Below, in pieces: positions 46,906 to 58,100 of a stretch of 60,000 bases of DNA. Source of the DNA: Adiantum capillus-veneris (Eukaryota; Streptophyta; Polypodiopsida; Polypodiales; Pteridaceae); assembly GCA_014529385.2 (NCBI GenBank), contig CM043954.1, positions 94,633,247 through 94,693,246 of the forward strand. The letters are read 5' to 3'. Each line of letters starts with the position of its first letter. Position 1 is the stretch's first letter. The translations under genes were made by a program, and so were the position numbers. Below the pieces are notes generated by a model. That model ran no database searches. It was not told the origin of the DNA and saw only the letters and a list, made by a program, of their open reading frames with translations.

Positions 46906-48369
46906 ATGCTAATGTTGATGCAAGAAGGGATTTTAGCACACAGTGCACTTACAATCTTGTTGTCCATGATGCATGCTTGTCAGTTTGCTGCAGATTCACA
47001 TGTGTGGTATGTCAACAGTGGTGCTACAAAGCACATTACCTCACATCGTGAATTTTTTACCTCTCTCGAGTCTGTCCCTCGTGGGAATTCAGTCACTTGT
47101 GCCAACAATGCCTCTTATCTGGTTCAGGGAGTTGGAAAGATTGTGCTTACTGCTGCAAATGGCAGTTCCTTCACACTTGTTGATGCACTTTATGTACCTG
47201 GGATCAAGAAGAATCTCTTGTCTGTATTTGCACTTGCTAGACTTGGACTTGTAGTCAAATTTGTGGATGACAGATGTATAGTTCATGATCTCAGTTTTGG
47301 TGATGAAATTGTTGCATCTGTCTGTTTGTGCCATGGGCTATATAAGCTTACTTTGTATGACAAGTGTGGATAAAATTTTGCAAATGCTGTTGCAGATTCA
47401 AGGGCTATTTCAGATGCAAAACTTTGGCATGCACGTTTTGGTCATCTGAATTTTGCCAGTTTGCTGCCTCTTGAAGCACCTGTCAAACATGTTCGTGAAG
47501 GCTGTATTTTGGGTAAGATGCAACGTTCTAAATTTCCAAAGTATGGTTCAGTTTGGGCCACATGCAGGTTGAAGTTTGTGCATAGTAATGTTTGTGGGCC
47601 CATGCAAACTCCGTCCTTGGGCAATTACCTGTACTTCGTGACTTTCATTGATGATTACTCCAGGCATGGATGGGTATTTCCGCTTAAAGCGAAGTCCGAA
47701 GTTTTTATGTGCTTCAAACAATTTCTGGCTATGACTGAAAATGTCTAGAAATGTACTATGGGCACCCTCCTTTCCGATCAAGGGGGGGAGTATATGTCTC
47801 ATGAATTTAATGCATTTCTGGCTAGTCGTGGGATAAAACACCAATGTACAATGCCTTATACACCTCAGCAAAATGGTGTTGCTGAGAGGAAAAACAGGTC
47901 ACTAACGAAAATGGCACGATGTATGGTCGAAAGTCAAGCTTTGCTGCATTCTTTTTGGCTTGAGGCCATCATGTGTGCCAATTATGTACTTAACATGTGT
48001 CCTACGAAAGCTTTGCAGTCTATTACTCCATATGAAGAATGGCATGATAGAAAGCCTTCTATTGAGCACATGCGTGTTTTTGGCTGTTTGGCATATGCTT
48101 TGGTGCCACAAGTGCAGCGCAGAAAATTTGATGATAAGGTTGTCAAATGTATTTTTGTTGGTTATAGTGCTGAAATCAAAGGTTACAGGTTGTATCATCC
48201 ACAAACAAAACGTTTTCTAGTTTCTCGGGACATAGTGTTTGTGGAAGATTCTGTTCAGCCCTTGTTGTCATGTACTAGAGACAGTAATGTAAGCTCAAAG
48301 GACATTTATGACACTTTGTTGCCTCTTTTCAGTGGTGGAAATACGAATGTAAGTTCGTATTTCCAATGA
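46906..48369 (+). pseudogene. protease and integrase of the 5.4 kb copia
   Basis: Long open pieces at 46906-47373, 47461-47748 and 47758-48369, split by a TAA near 47371 and a TAG near 47747. The protease core is HVWYVNSGATKHITS, with Asn (AAC) in place of the catalytic Asp. Gag-pre-integrase has LWHARFGHLNFASLLP; the second zinc Cys pair reads REGCILGK, the first Cys replaced by Arg. The integrase core starts FVHSNVCGPMQTPS, with Asn (AAT) in place of the first catalytic Asp. The later LLSDQGGEY and PQQNGVAERKN keep the second Asp and the Glu. The C-terminal region ends with FGCLAYALVP and KRFLVSRDIVFVE. Confidence 0.92.
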
Positions 48370-49580
48370 GGCAAATGTACAGCCTATGGGGGTTTTTGAA
48401 AATGTTCTAGATCAGACTATTACTGATGTAGATGTACATGATGTACTTGATGAAGAAAGGGTAGAAAATGAGCAGGCTAGAGGTATGCCAAAATGGATGG
48501 TGCACACTTTGCGTGACACTAAATTGGATGCACATCTGTCTAGTCGTACTCATTCAGGCTCTCGTCATGCATCTTATGCATCAGATTGTTATGCTTTGGC
48601 TGTGTCTAGCTTACATGATGTTGAGGAGCCTCTGTCTTTTCATGAAGCACAGAATTTAGAAAATGGGATGTGGCTGCCATGCAATCAAAATATGATGCAC
48701 TCATAGCAAATGACACATGGACTTTATGTGATTTGCCTCCTGGCAAAAAAGGCCATTGGTACGAAGTGGGTTTACAAGTTGAAACGCAAGCCGGATGGTG
48801 AGATTGATGGCCATAAGGCTCGACTTGTTGCAAAGGGTTATTCACAACAAAAAGGCATAGATTATGAAGAGACTTTTTCTCCCACTTGTCGTATTACTAC
48901 TGTGCGTTTTCTATGTGCATTGGCAACTCATTTTGGTTGGGATATACATCAATTAGACATTGTTATTGCTTTCTTGAATGGTGACATATTTGAGGAAGTT
49001 TATGTAACGGAACCTCGTGGTTTTGTCATAAAAGGACAAGAGGACAAAGTGTGAAAATGTAACAAGGCTTTGTATGGGTTGAAGCAATCTCCTTGTGCTT
49101 GGTATGAGAAAGCTGACACTCATTTGGTCAAACAAGGCTTTCGTAACAGTCCAACAGAAAGCACATTGTATGTAAAGCGTGAGGGTGATGTACTTCTCAT
49201 TGTGGTTCTTTATGTTGTTGATTTGCTGATCACTGGACCAAACAAGAGACATATTGCTGAATTTAAGGCTGATTTGAATGCTACTTTCAAGATGAAAGAT
49301 TTGGGGATGTTGCATCATTACTTGGGTATACAGATTAAGCAGTATGATGGTGGTATTGCCTTGTGTCAGAAAAGTTACATAGAGACATTGCTATGTAAGT
49401 TTGGACTTGAGGATTGCAAACCTATTTCCACTCCCATGGAAACAGGTTTGAAGTTGAGTCTACATGATGCTGGCAACCCTACTGATGTCACTCTTTATCA
49501 AATTGTTGTTGGGGGCTGCCTCATTCACAAGGCCAGATATTCAATTTGCAGTCTCACACGTCAGCAGATTTATGCATAGC
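48370..49580 (+). pseudogene. reverse transcriptase of the 5.4 kb copia
   Basis: Frames at 48386-48706, 48710-49054 and 49070-49579 cover the RT with a stop near 48705 and a TGA at 49052 (KV-stop-KCNKALYGLKQSP). Visible motifs are [40 protein letters not shown], the first catalytic Asp in [13 protein letters not shown], and KALYGLKQSPCAWYEK. The active-site box, normally YVDD, reads YVVD (LYVVDLLITG, GTT in place of GAT). Then MKDLGMLHHYLGIQI and QKSYIETLLCKFG. RT cannot be catalytic with this change even without the stops. Confidence 0.93.
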
Positions 49581-50451
49581 CTAGGGTCTAAGCATTGGCA
49601 AGTTGTCAAGAGGATTTTCCGCTACCTTAGTGGCACTTTACATCTTGGCTTGTTTTATCCCAAGGGGGGATCATTGCCGCCAAACTTACATGCTTTTTTG
49701 GACTGAGATTGGGCTGGTTGTTTTGACACGAGAGTGTCCAAAAGTGGTTTTTGTTTCATGCTTAGCAGTTCATGTATATCATGGTTGAGCAAGAAGCAAC
49801 CTACTGTGGCCACTTCGAGTTGTGAGGCTGAGTACAGGGCAGGGTGAAAGCATGTTAACCTGTCATGCTTTTTCATGTCCCGGACAATGCTAACTAGCAC
49901 AAATTTGACATATGCTAACTAGTACAATAACTTGAGCTACATCTCCAAGATCTATGACATATGATATATCAATAGAAAGCACGTGAAACAAGGAATCCAA
50001 ATGTACAACCTTCAACAAATTTTGATATTATTTGTAAAACATTTACCGGACGCCCAACATTTCGAAGATGTGCTAGCTTGAAAATGCTAACTAGCACAAA
50101 AAGCGCGACAGGTTAACATGCTTTCACCCGGCAGTCTTCACAGCTACGGTTGAGTGTGTATGGCTCAGACGCCTTATGGCTGATTTGGGTGTTGGATAGG
50201 ACACTGCCAACACTATCTACACTCACAGTCAGAGCACATTGGCAGTTGCGAGGAACCCAGTTTTTCATGCTCGCACAAAGCACATTGAGGTGCATTACCA
50301 CTATGTCAGGGAGAGGCTCTCAACAGGATAGATCAGCTTGGCTTATGTGCCAACACAGGACAACCTTGCAGATCTTTTCACAAAGGCATTGTCTCATGAG
50401 AAGCTTGAAGCTTTCCGCAAAGCTTTGGGCTTACTCCCCTTTGTGGATTGA
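49581..50451 (+). pseudogene. RNase H of the 5.4 kb copia, interrupted by a MITE
   Basis: From VSRFMHSLGSKHWQVVKRIF and RYLSGTLHLGLFYPK the sequence passes a stop in FLD-stop-DWAGCFDTR and reaches ATSSCEAEYRA at 49840. It is then split by the 288 bp element at 49842-50129. Downstream in frame is VFTATVECVWLRRLMADLG, then THSQSTLAVARNPVFHARTK, where relatives have C/T-D-S/N-Q; His (CAC) replaces that catalytic Asp. TAG at 50329 follows ERLSTG. The end is the conserved DNLADLFTKALSHEKLEAF. Confidence 0.9.
49842..50129. mobile_element. 288 bp MITE with 23 bp perfect terminal inverted repeats
   Basis: Ends GGGTGAAAGCATGTTAACCT (plus three more matched bases) and its reverse complement at 50107-50129. 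GGCA flanks both sides (49838-49841 and 50130-50133); removing the element with one GGCA restores an uninterrupted RNase H reading frame. A phrase AATGCTAACTAGCACAAA occurs near both ends in the same orientation, at about 49888 and 50083, with a third diverged copy at 49911. No coding capacity. The 3-4 bp duplication suggests a PIF/Harbinger-like origin but is not decisive. Confidence 0.9.
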
Positions 50452-50514
50452 TCATGTCCTCAGGGCATGGCACTTCCCTTTACTCATGTGCCAGCTCTCG
50501 TTCATCGCATCACT

Positions 50515-50526
50515 CCAGGGGGGATT
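50515..50526 (+). other. polypurine tract of the 5.4 kb copia
   Basis: CCAGGGGGGATT directly before the 3' LTR. Confidence 0.85.
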
Positions 50527-50749
50527 TGTTACCATATACATGTGGTAGTGATGTGTGTGAACACACTAGGACCGCCGAGGCATTTTTTCCCTCTTTAGGA
50601 GGTTTCCCCGAGCATTGTATATACGCCCATCACTCTAGGGCTATCTATCTTTTCATTGCACACTAAGTTATTCACTCTCTATTGTGTGCCTTGAGCTTCC
50701 TTCGTCTTCTCCAAGCTGTGTGTGTTTCTCTGCAACCCTAATTCCAACA
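50527..50749 (+). repeat. 3' LTR of the 5.4 kb copia
   Basis: TGTTACCATATACATGTGGT to CCTAATTCCAACA, 223 bp, closely matching the 5' LTR. Confidence 0.95.
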
Positions 50750-52016
50750 AATTTTTCTTACACATGATGGACTCTCCTCGTAATGAGGGCTTTACAAATG
50801 TGCATTTTTGAGACCAAAAGTTACAAGGGGTAAATCAGGTTCAATACTTAGCATGGTTTGCATCATGACTTGTGTGCCCACCTTTTAGATGTTGTTCTAC
50901 ACCACAATCCCTTCTATTGTGGCACATTGCCGCTTCGTCTTTCCCTGATCAGAATGTTGATGTGCAACACTTGCACTCTACACCTACCATTTGTCCGCTC
51001 CTTCTATTTTCCAACGAAAATTCAAAGGGAATCTTAAAGCATTCTAATGGACGACATCACCTTCCCTCCGCCTATAGAACCCTGTTGCTTCCTCCTTTCC
51101 TGCACACACTACTGATGTGCAACACTTTGACTCTATGCCCGCCATCTAACAACTCCTCCTCTTTTCCTTTTCCAAAGAAAAATCAAATTGTATCTTAAAG
51201 GATTCTACCTAGTTAAACCTTGCCTCATAAGATTCTCTACTTGCTCTATCACTCCCTTCCTATCCCAACCTAGGAGATACCCTTAAAAATAATATATTCC
51301 TTAGTAGCTTTTCTATGGCCTTTCAATCAAAATTCCTCGTGTGTTATTTGAATTGTCAAATATTTCACCCTTTTTGGCTTTGAATTTCTAGATTGATTTG
51401 ATGTTCTTTACCAAACAAAATCTCACAAAATTCTATTTGGCCATGGGAAGGATTATTTTTTGTCTTAAAGGGTGTCTCTTTATTGTTTGATGATAGTAGC
51501 AACCCGTGATTAAGAAAAGAATCAATTGGCCTAACCCGTTGTACCATGGACAACTTCATAACTTCATAAAAAGGAAAAACAAATTTGGTGCTACGAGTTT
51601 CCTTGCTTGACATCTGCCCTTCTTTTGTTGTGTGCTAGTTGCCTCCTCACCCTTCCTCGTGCACCCTTGAACTATTTTTCCTGGTGGTCATCTGTGTAGC
51701 TGCCAACATCTATATTGTGCCCTCCCTTTCTCATCTTCTCACAAAATGGGCATCTCTTGCGATTCACATTAATGAAAAGCATTCCCAAAAAAATTTCCAC
51801 ATAAGTATGTGATCCAAAATCTAGAACATTAAATTAGAATATTCTAAAGAAGCTCAAGTATATAGAAACAAAAGAATTTTCATATATTGGTGCTTCAAAT
51901 ATAAGTAATTACATAAAAAAACATTCCATATCGCCCACAAACTGCTTGAGGACCACCAATACAAACATGGATAAACCATCCACACAATTGCTAGACCATA
52001 TCTATAATTAAGAGCT
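50750..52016. other. unassigned DNA with a diverged direct repeat
   Basis: No gene seen. Two diverged copies of a ~115 bp block (about 50935-51048 and 51090-51207) share TGATGTGCAACACTT and AATCTTAAAG(C/G)ATTCTA. The rest shows nothing I recognise. Confidence 0.5.
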
Positions 52017-52363
52017 TGGAATGTATTCATTGAGATCTATTCATTGGTATGTAGCATGCCGTCAAATTCTTTATATTCTAGAATATTCCATTTTTTGTTG
52101 TGATAACTCCGTCTTATAAATGGAATCTCTCCCCACATTTAAACTTCAGTGGAAGGCCATAGCTTTTACAAATAAACTCCAAATTTGTCAGAGTTAGGGG
52201 CTTTAGAACCTACTTTCTAAGGACCTCTTTCCATAATGATATGTTGGCTGATAGGGTTTTGAAAAATCATTTATGTACTTCACTGGGTTGCCCACTTTGG
52301 AGAAGAGAGGCAAAGTCAAACCTCCTTATAGGGCCCCTTTGGGAGTCCACCTTTCTTCTAATG
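52017..52363. mobile_element. foldback/MITE-like element, copy F3 (left end missing)
   Basis: Matches the inner and right parts of F1 from AATGTATTCATTGAGATCTA through GGTTGCCCACTTTGGA and CCTCCTTATAGGGCCCCTTT to TTCTAATG. The left inverted terminus is absent. Confidence 0.8.
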
Positions 52364-52897
52364 TTTGGTCGTGGCTTTGGTGCATCATCTAGTGTTGCAT
52401 AGCATGTGACTGAGTCTTATAATGCAAGTAGGTTACATTATATATGGAGATTTGTCACATATTCTTCTTCTAGTTTCTTCTTTGTATCATATCACTGGAT
52501 TATTAGAATGATACCATTTTATACTTTATCCCTTTGTTCTCACAAAAGGGAACATGAGCAAGAAACCATGTGCAGAGATGAGAAACACTCTATTGTTGGT
52601 TCATGATGAACCTTACAATACCCTTATTGCAATAGCACGTAGCGTCATCCCCTTATTGCATCTCCATTGTAGTACCAAACAAGCTCTTATTTCTCCTTCT
52701 ACTTTCCTTCTCAAGCCAATCTCTACTCTCCAAAGACACCCAAAGTATGAGATCATTAGATTTCAATGCCACAATATTGTAAAGGTGTAGATAGTAAGTG
52801 GCTAGCATGAGAGTTCTTTAAATGATTCAGTTTTCAAGGTGGAGGATGAGTGAAACATGCCAAGAATATCATGTCCTTGTATAACTATCCTTACCTT
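52364..52897. other. unassigned DNA, no gene seen
   Basis: Short frames at 52406-52606 and 52554-52790 carry no motif. The last five bases, ACCTT, are the TRIM target duplication. Confidence 0.5.
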
Positions 52898-53254
52898 TGT
52901 AAGACTTGCAATTATGGTGGATAATAGTTAGTCACATTCAAAATCAATAGCAGGTGTCTGTCTCTTAGTACGGGGAATTGAATCTAATAATTATGATGAT
53001 AGCTTAAAACATGATGATAATCTGTACAATTTGTCTCCATTTATAAATGGAAGAGTTTATGCAAATGATGGAAGTGGCAGATGCTAGTGCATCCACCTCG
53101 ATGGGTGTGCATGAGGACACAAGTGACTGCTACAAGTGGCATGCAATAATTGAGATTCTAGGAGTAGGCATGTTCCCCACTAGAGTGTGTGAGAGTATCA
53201 CCATAAGGGGTTTTTCGCATTGGCACAGGATGTAAGTAGGTTAAAACCCTAACA
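52898..53254 (-). repeat. 3' LTR of the TRIM
   Basis: TGTAAGACTTGCAATTATGG to AAAACCCTAACA on the plus strand. Diverged noticeably from its partner, by substitutions and small gaps, so the insertion is old. Confidence 0.93.
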
Positions 53255-53397
53255 ATCGCTCCCTTAAACCTGATTTCATCATATGATTGCCTAAGATACA
53301 TCATGCCTAGTCATCAATTTTGCTTCCATTTTCTCCCCATCTGTATTCTATCTTCTCAGCTCGTCTCTGCTCTCTCTAGTCTATTTTGTCTCCTTGC

Positions 53398-53409
53398 TCT
53401 GATACCACT
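53398..53409 (-). other. primer-binding site of the TRIM
   Basis: GCTCTGATACCA on the plus strand, the reverse complement of TGGTATCAGAGC (initiator-Met tRNA). Confidence 0.93.
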
Positions 53410-53762
53410 TGTAAGACTTTCAATTATAGAGAATAATAGTTATTTACATACTTAATCAATACGAGGTGACTGTCCTTTGGTACGGGGAATTGACTCTCAT
53501 AAATATGCAAAAGTGATAGAATAAAACATGATAATAATTTCTACAAATTTTTCTCCATTTATTGATGGAGTAGTTCATGAAAATGATGGAAGTGGCATAT
53601 GCTAGTGCATCCACCTAGATGGGTGTGCATGAGGAGACAAGTGCTAGTGGCATTCAATTGAGGTACTAGGTGTAGGCATGTTTCCCACTAGAGTGTGTGA
53701 GAGTAGCACCATAAGGGGTTTTTCAAATAGGCATAGGATGGAAGTACGTTTAAACCCTAACA
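53410..53762 (-). repeat. 5' LTR of the TRIM
   Basis: TGTAAGACTTTCAATTATAG to TAAACCCTAACA on the plus strand. Confidence 0.93.
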
Positions 53763-54529
53763 ACCTTGCTACATGCTTCTCATGAATACCTTGTTATTTC
53801 CAATTAGCCCCAACCTCTTTGATTGAACATTTTACATCATGTTGAGGATGATGATATGTAAAATGTATAACACTTCAATGTATTTCTTGTTTATAATCCC
53901 ATCTTGCCTTATGATGGTCAATTCTATGTTTGACACTTTATTTGGTTTGTAACAAGTATACGCACTACTGGTGTAGATCATTTCAAATACAAAATTCTTC
54001 CCTCCTTCAACTTTCAAAAATAGACTTGTGGTTGTCAACTTAAATACATTATAATCATTAGCACTATTTTGGATATTTTACTAAATAGTATAACATCTTG
54101 CTAAGTTCATTAATGTTGAATTGTTGGGTGTAGAAAACTATATTATTATGCTAGGAGGTAAACCAAACAATCCGATTATGGTACGAGATGGAGCATGGTC
54201 CCTTCCTGTTATCGCATGTTTACCTTGGATCCCATCTTTTGACTACTATTGCGGAGGGGATCCAAGGGGGGTGGTTCGAAAAGTTCGGGGACAGATGCCC
54301 CCCCAGGCTGAAAATAGATGCATTTTGGGATATGATTAATTTGTATGTGTTTTCAATCAGAATTGTCCTCAAAATTTGTCCTGATATTCACCATATAATA
54401 AGGAGGGTCTTAATACTCACTTTTGTATGAGAGATTGACACACATTGCATCTATGGGGTAAAAAGTAAGCACTCTCCTTTAACAATATTTCTCCATCGGC
54501 ATAAGTTTCATTCTTAGCACAAAGAAATC
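53763..54529. other. unassigned DNA, no gene seen
   Basis: AT-rich. Frames at 53832-54038 (minus) and 54121-54430 (plus) show no motif. Confidence 0.5.
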
Positions 54530-54815
54530 TTATTTAACCACCATGGATCAATTCAAGAACCATTTCACCAACTTGTGAGAGATTATAGTATATCAACATA
54601 AAGAAAGTCTTATTTTACACAATAAATTCAATATATACATGGGAGCCAAGTCCATGGATTTAAAAAATAGGGTCCTAATACCATGCTAGGGCCCTAGGGA
54701 CCCTCAACAAGAGTGGCCTCAAGGGAGCACAAAACTGCCAAACAAGAACCCTTGTCTCTCCATATGGCGCTCCCTTGTGGCCCCTCTTGTTGAGGTCCCC
54801 TAGGGATCTTTTTTT
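54530..54815. repeat. direct-repeat unit 1 with hairpin
   Basis: Begins TTTAACCACCATGGATCAAT, then GGGAGCCAAGTCCATGG, then a hairpin at 54681-54808. One arm runs from CCATGCTAGGGCCCTAGGGA and the other ends in CTTGTTGAGGTCCCCTAGGG. Unit 2 follows at 54838. Confidence 0.85.
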
Positions 54816-54837
54816 CTTCTTTAGCATGAATAATTAT

Positions 54838-55135
54838 TCTTTTACCACCATGAATCAAGAACCATTCAGCAACTTACAAAAGATTATAATAGCTGCAATA
54901 AGAAAATCTTCTTTTACACAATTAGTTCATGATGATAGATATGGGAGCCAAGTCCATGGCTTTAAAAAAAAAGTATCATAAGACCATGCTAGGGCCCTAG
55001 GGACCCTCAACAAGAGTGGCTACAAGTGCGGGCAGAACTATCAAACAAGACCCCATGTCTAGCCAAATGATCTTCCCTTGTGGCCCATCTTGTTGAGGGC
55101 CCCAAGGGCCCTAGCATGACCCTAAGGTGATTTTT
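54838..55135. repeat. direct-repeat unit 2 with hairpin
   Basis: Same order of phrases as unit 1: TTTTACCACCATGAATCAAG, GGGAGCCAAGTCCATGG, then a hairpin at 54984-55119. Its arms (CCATGCTAGGGCCCTAGGGA and GGGCCCCAAGGGCCCTAGCATG) pair over about 45 bp. Here the pairing extends to the outer CATGCTAG/CTAGCATG, which unit 1 has lost. Confidence 0.87.
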
Positions 55136-58100
55136 TTCTAAAATTCATGGAAAAAAGAAATGAGCACTTGAATACAAATTCATGCTTATAAATACCATTT
55201 GAAAATTGTACCTCCAAAACTCTATGCTAGAAGAACTTGAAAATGCAACATGCACAAAATTATGATACTTCAAGTTGCCATTAAGGTCTTTGGAGACACT
55301 CAACATTGATAAATTTAGGGCTTACTTATCAAAACATTGAATCTTACCTTACCATAGCACAATACCAACTTGTAAGAGACGACAATACATAGACCAACTT
55401 GTAGATATCTCTCTCAATCTCTCTCTTTTTCTCTCTAAGAAGGAATCAAGTGTTGTTACAAGGAAATTCCTTTTTAACACATAGGAATTCTCCTTAATCT
55501 CCTATCAAGCAACACAATATATTGACATGATGTTAAGTTTTGATGGCACAAGTCCATGGTGGGAATTCTACCAAGGTTTATTCCCTAGATAGCCAAAGCA
55601 AGAGAAATTTACTCTTAAAATGTGACAAATTTAATTTAAATTACCAACAAACTCAAAATATGGTGGAGAGAGGATGCTCTTGCAAACCAGAAACACAATA
55701 CAGTCCAAATTTCTTCTTATTTTTCTTGATGAAGATATGTTCCATGAAGAGTATACAAGGGGGGGTGTAGTCATAGTTATTGTATCCATTCCATGACATA
55801 GTGTACTCATGGTAACCTGTTACATAAAACTACCTATGATGGGGGTGTTCCATGTTAGGAAATAATTCCTTACTCATGGAAAGATTTTCTATTTCCCTAC
55901 TAACGATCCCTCCATGTTAGCATAATGGTTTTTGTGGTGAAATCTGCATTAAACTATACAATGAAATTGATTGAGAAGATATTTTTGCTGCCAGAAGCGA
56001 GTCATATTATGCAAGCAACTTGAGCCATTGCAAAAAAAAACACCACTCATAACATAGAAAGAGGTCACCTTGTACCATGATGCTTTAGAGACTTGCTGAA
56101 ATAAAAAAACACACTATACAAGCTCAATATTTGCAAGTTGTATAATAAAAACGCTTGCTAAGTATATGTTGTGCAAATTTTCAAGTATTTTCATCTAGCC
56201 ATGTTGAAATATACATTATGGTGAGATTACCCACCTCCAATAAGCATGGATTTGAAGAACCTACCTGCAAGATATAACAAAGAAGGTTTCTTTAGAGGAA
56301 AAGTTGTGTTTAATCTCTATAATGTCAAAGATTAGAAGGTTATGCAAGCTCTACAATGAAATACAAGGAGATGAGTGATTGCATGTGTGTGTGTGTGTCT
56401 GCTCGATATACACATGCACAGGTAGAGAAGATTTGGGGGAGAAATGGTTCAAAAATTGAATTGAATATTATAGAAGAAAGAAAGACAATATTACACTATC
56501 CCAATAAGAATGCCTTCCCCCTCCCAACATATTGAAGAAACGTTGAGAGACTTATTAAATTAAAGTAGGATGGGAGTGGCAGTTGCGTGGGTACAAATGT
56601 CATCCACTCAACGGTTGACATTGTGTCAAAACCTATAGCACAGCCTTGTTGTGATGATCTTTGGTCACCCATGTGTGTGACTGTTGATGCAAACTCTAGG
56701 GTGAAGAAAATATACACATTTGTGGTGTGCAAGGTACATGGTTTGTGATATTGTTGAGTACTATCACAACTAAACTTAAGGATGCAAAGGAGGAAGACAA
56801 TGGAAGGGAGAAGAGAGAGGTAGGGGAGAGCGAGGGGAAGAGCAGAGGGAGAGAGTTAGTGGAGATGAGAGGAGAGGAGAGGGAGAGGGAGAGGTAAGAG
56901 AGAGGTAGGGGAGAGGATAGAGAGAGAGTTATTTTTTTGGAGGGAAAATAAAAAATAAAAAATTGTCCTTTAGTGAGTGTAGATTAACAAAAAGATCAAA
57001 ATATGTTTTTTTATATGTATATAGGTTGGGAGGAATTTTTTTAGTAGAAAATATGTGAAAATGGAATTTTTGAAAAAACATCATTTTTATCGTGGGTTTA
57101 TGCACGTTTTTTACGATGTGGTATGGGAAAGGGATGGAGGTCGGTAGTTAATGACACAACACCATTTTTCCTTCACTTTTAAAGATCTAGAGAGAGAAAG
57201 GGACCTCTAGGATGACCACAAACGTATATGGCCCTAAAACAAGGCTAGAGAATCCTACTCAAAAGTAGTCTACTGAATCCATTTGCTCCCCAAATTCTAC
57301 ACAAAAACTAGCCTTAATCCCTTAAAGTAGGAATTCTTACAAGTCCCATGCAAAGTTCATATTTTTCCTAATATAGGAAGATTAGATCACATAAGGTCCT
57401 CTTAGTTTGCACCTTATCTCAACAAGCTCTCAAATTGAGAATTACCTCACTTCTATTTTACAATAGTTATGTTAGGACTCGTTGAACTTCATCCTATCTC
57501 CGATCAAGCCTCCAAGAACTAGATTACAAGCTCATTATTTCACTCTATCCCTCTATTTTTCTTTCATTACTGTTGAGCTTAACTCATCAATTGGAAGTGG
57601 AAGTTTGGTGTTGCAAGCAAAGCTCTACATAAGCTTTCTATAGATCTGTCAATCTCCCAACTTCAAGGTGATTAGGTCACTTAATCATCTTGATTAGTGG
57701 TGGGATGTGTGTATAGTTGACCTTGCAAAGCAGATCAGAATAAGGAATTACTCTTTGGGTCATCACATGTGAAGGTATGTGGGCTTAGTGGATAGCCCAT
57801 TGGCTATTTTTGGGTGTTTGAAGGAGTTTGTTTCTTCAACTTGCACCTTCTTTTGGTGTGGAGAACATGGTGGGTCTCAAGAAGTCCACCAGGGTAGATT
57901 GAATTCAAATTTCAAATCCACAAGGGACCAATCATGCATACAAGGATTTTTTTATTTCTTTCAGACATCATATCTCATTAAAGATAGCCTATAATCATTT
58001 GTCTTTGTAAAGATATTTTCCCATTCTTCTTCCTTCAAACGCCAAGCTTCAAGGCCCATAAGCCTCATACCCCCTCAAATAGTGATTCTCTGTGTATTGC

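Larger units (their letters stand above)
45355..50749 (+). mobile_element. 5.4 kb Ty1/copia retrotransposon, structurally complete
   Basis: LTRs of 227 bp (45355-45581) and 223 bp (50527-50749), a perfect AATTT duplication (45350-45354 and 50750-50754), a perfect primer-binding site, and a polypurine tract CCAGGGGGGAT. Domain order gag, protease, integrase, RT, RNase H is that of copia. A 288 bp MITE sits in the RNase H region. Stops and lost catalytic residues make it inactive. Confidence 0.97.
52898..53762 (-). mobile_element. 865 bp TRIM retrotransposon, minus orientation
   Basis: Two LTRs of 357 bp (52898-53254) and 353 bp (53410-53762) flank only 155 bp. The target duplication ACCTT is perfect (52893-52897 and 53763-53767). 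On the minus strand a perfect primer-binding site lies one to two bases inside the 5' LTR. The interior and LTRs have no coding capacity, as expected for a terminal-repeat retrotransposon in miniature. Confidence 0.95.

Noticed and set aside
52898-53762. Cassandra-type TRIM with 5S rRNA promoter
   Set aside because: Neither LTR strand shows the 5S internal control region. The short GATGGGTG match alone is too weak.
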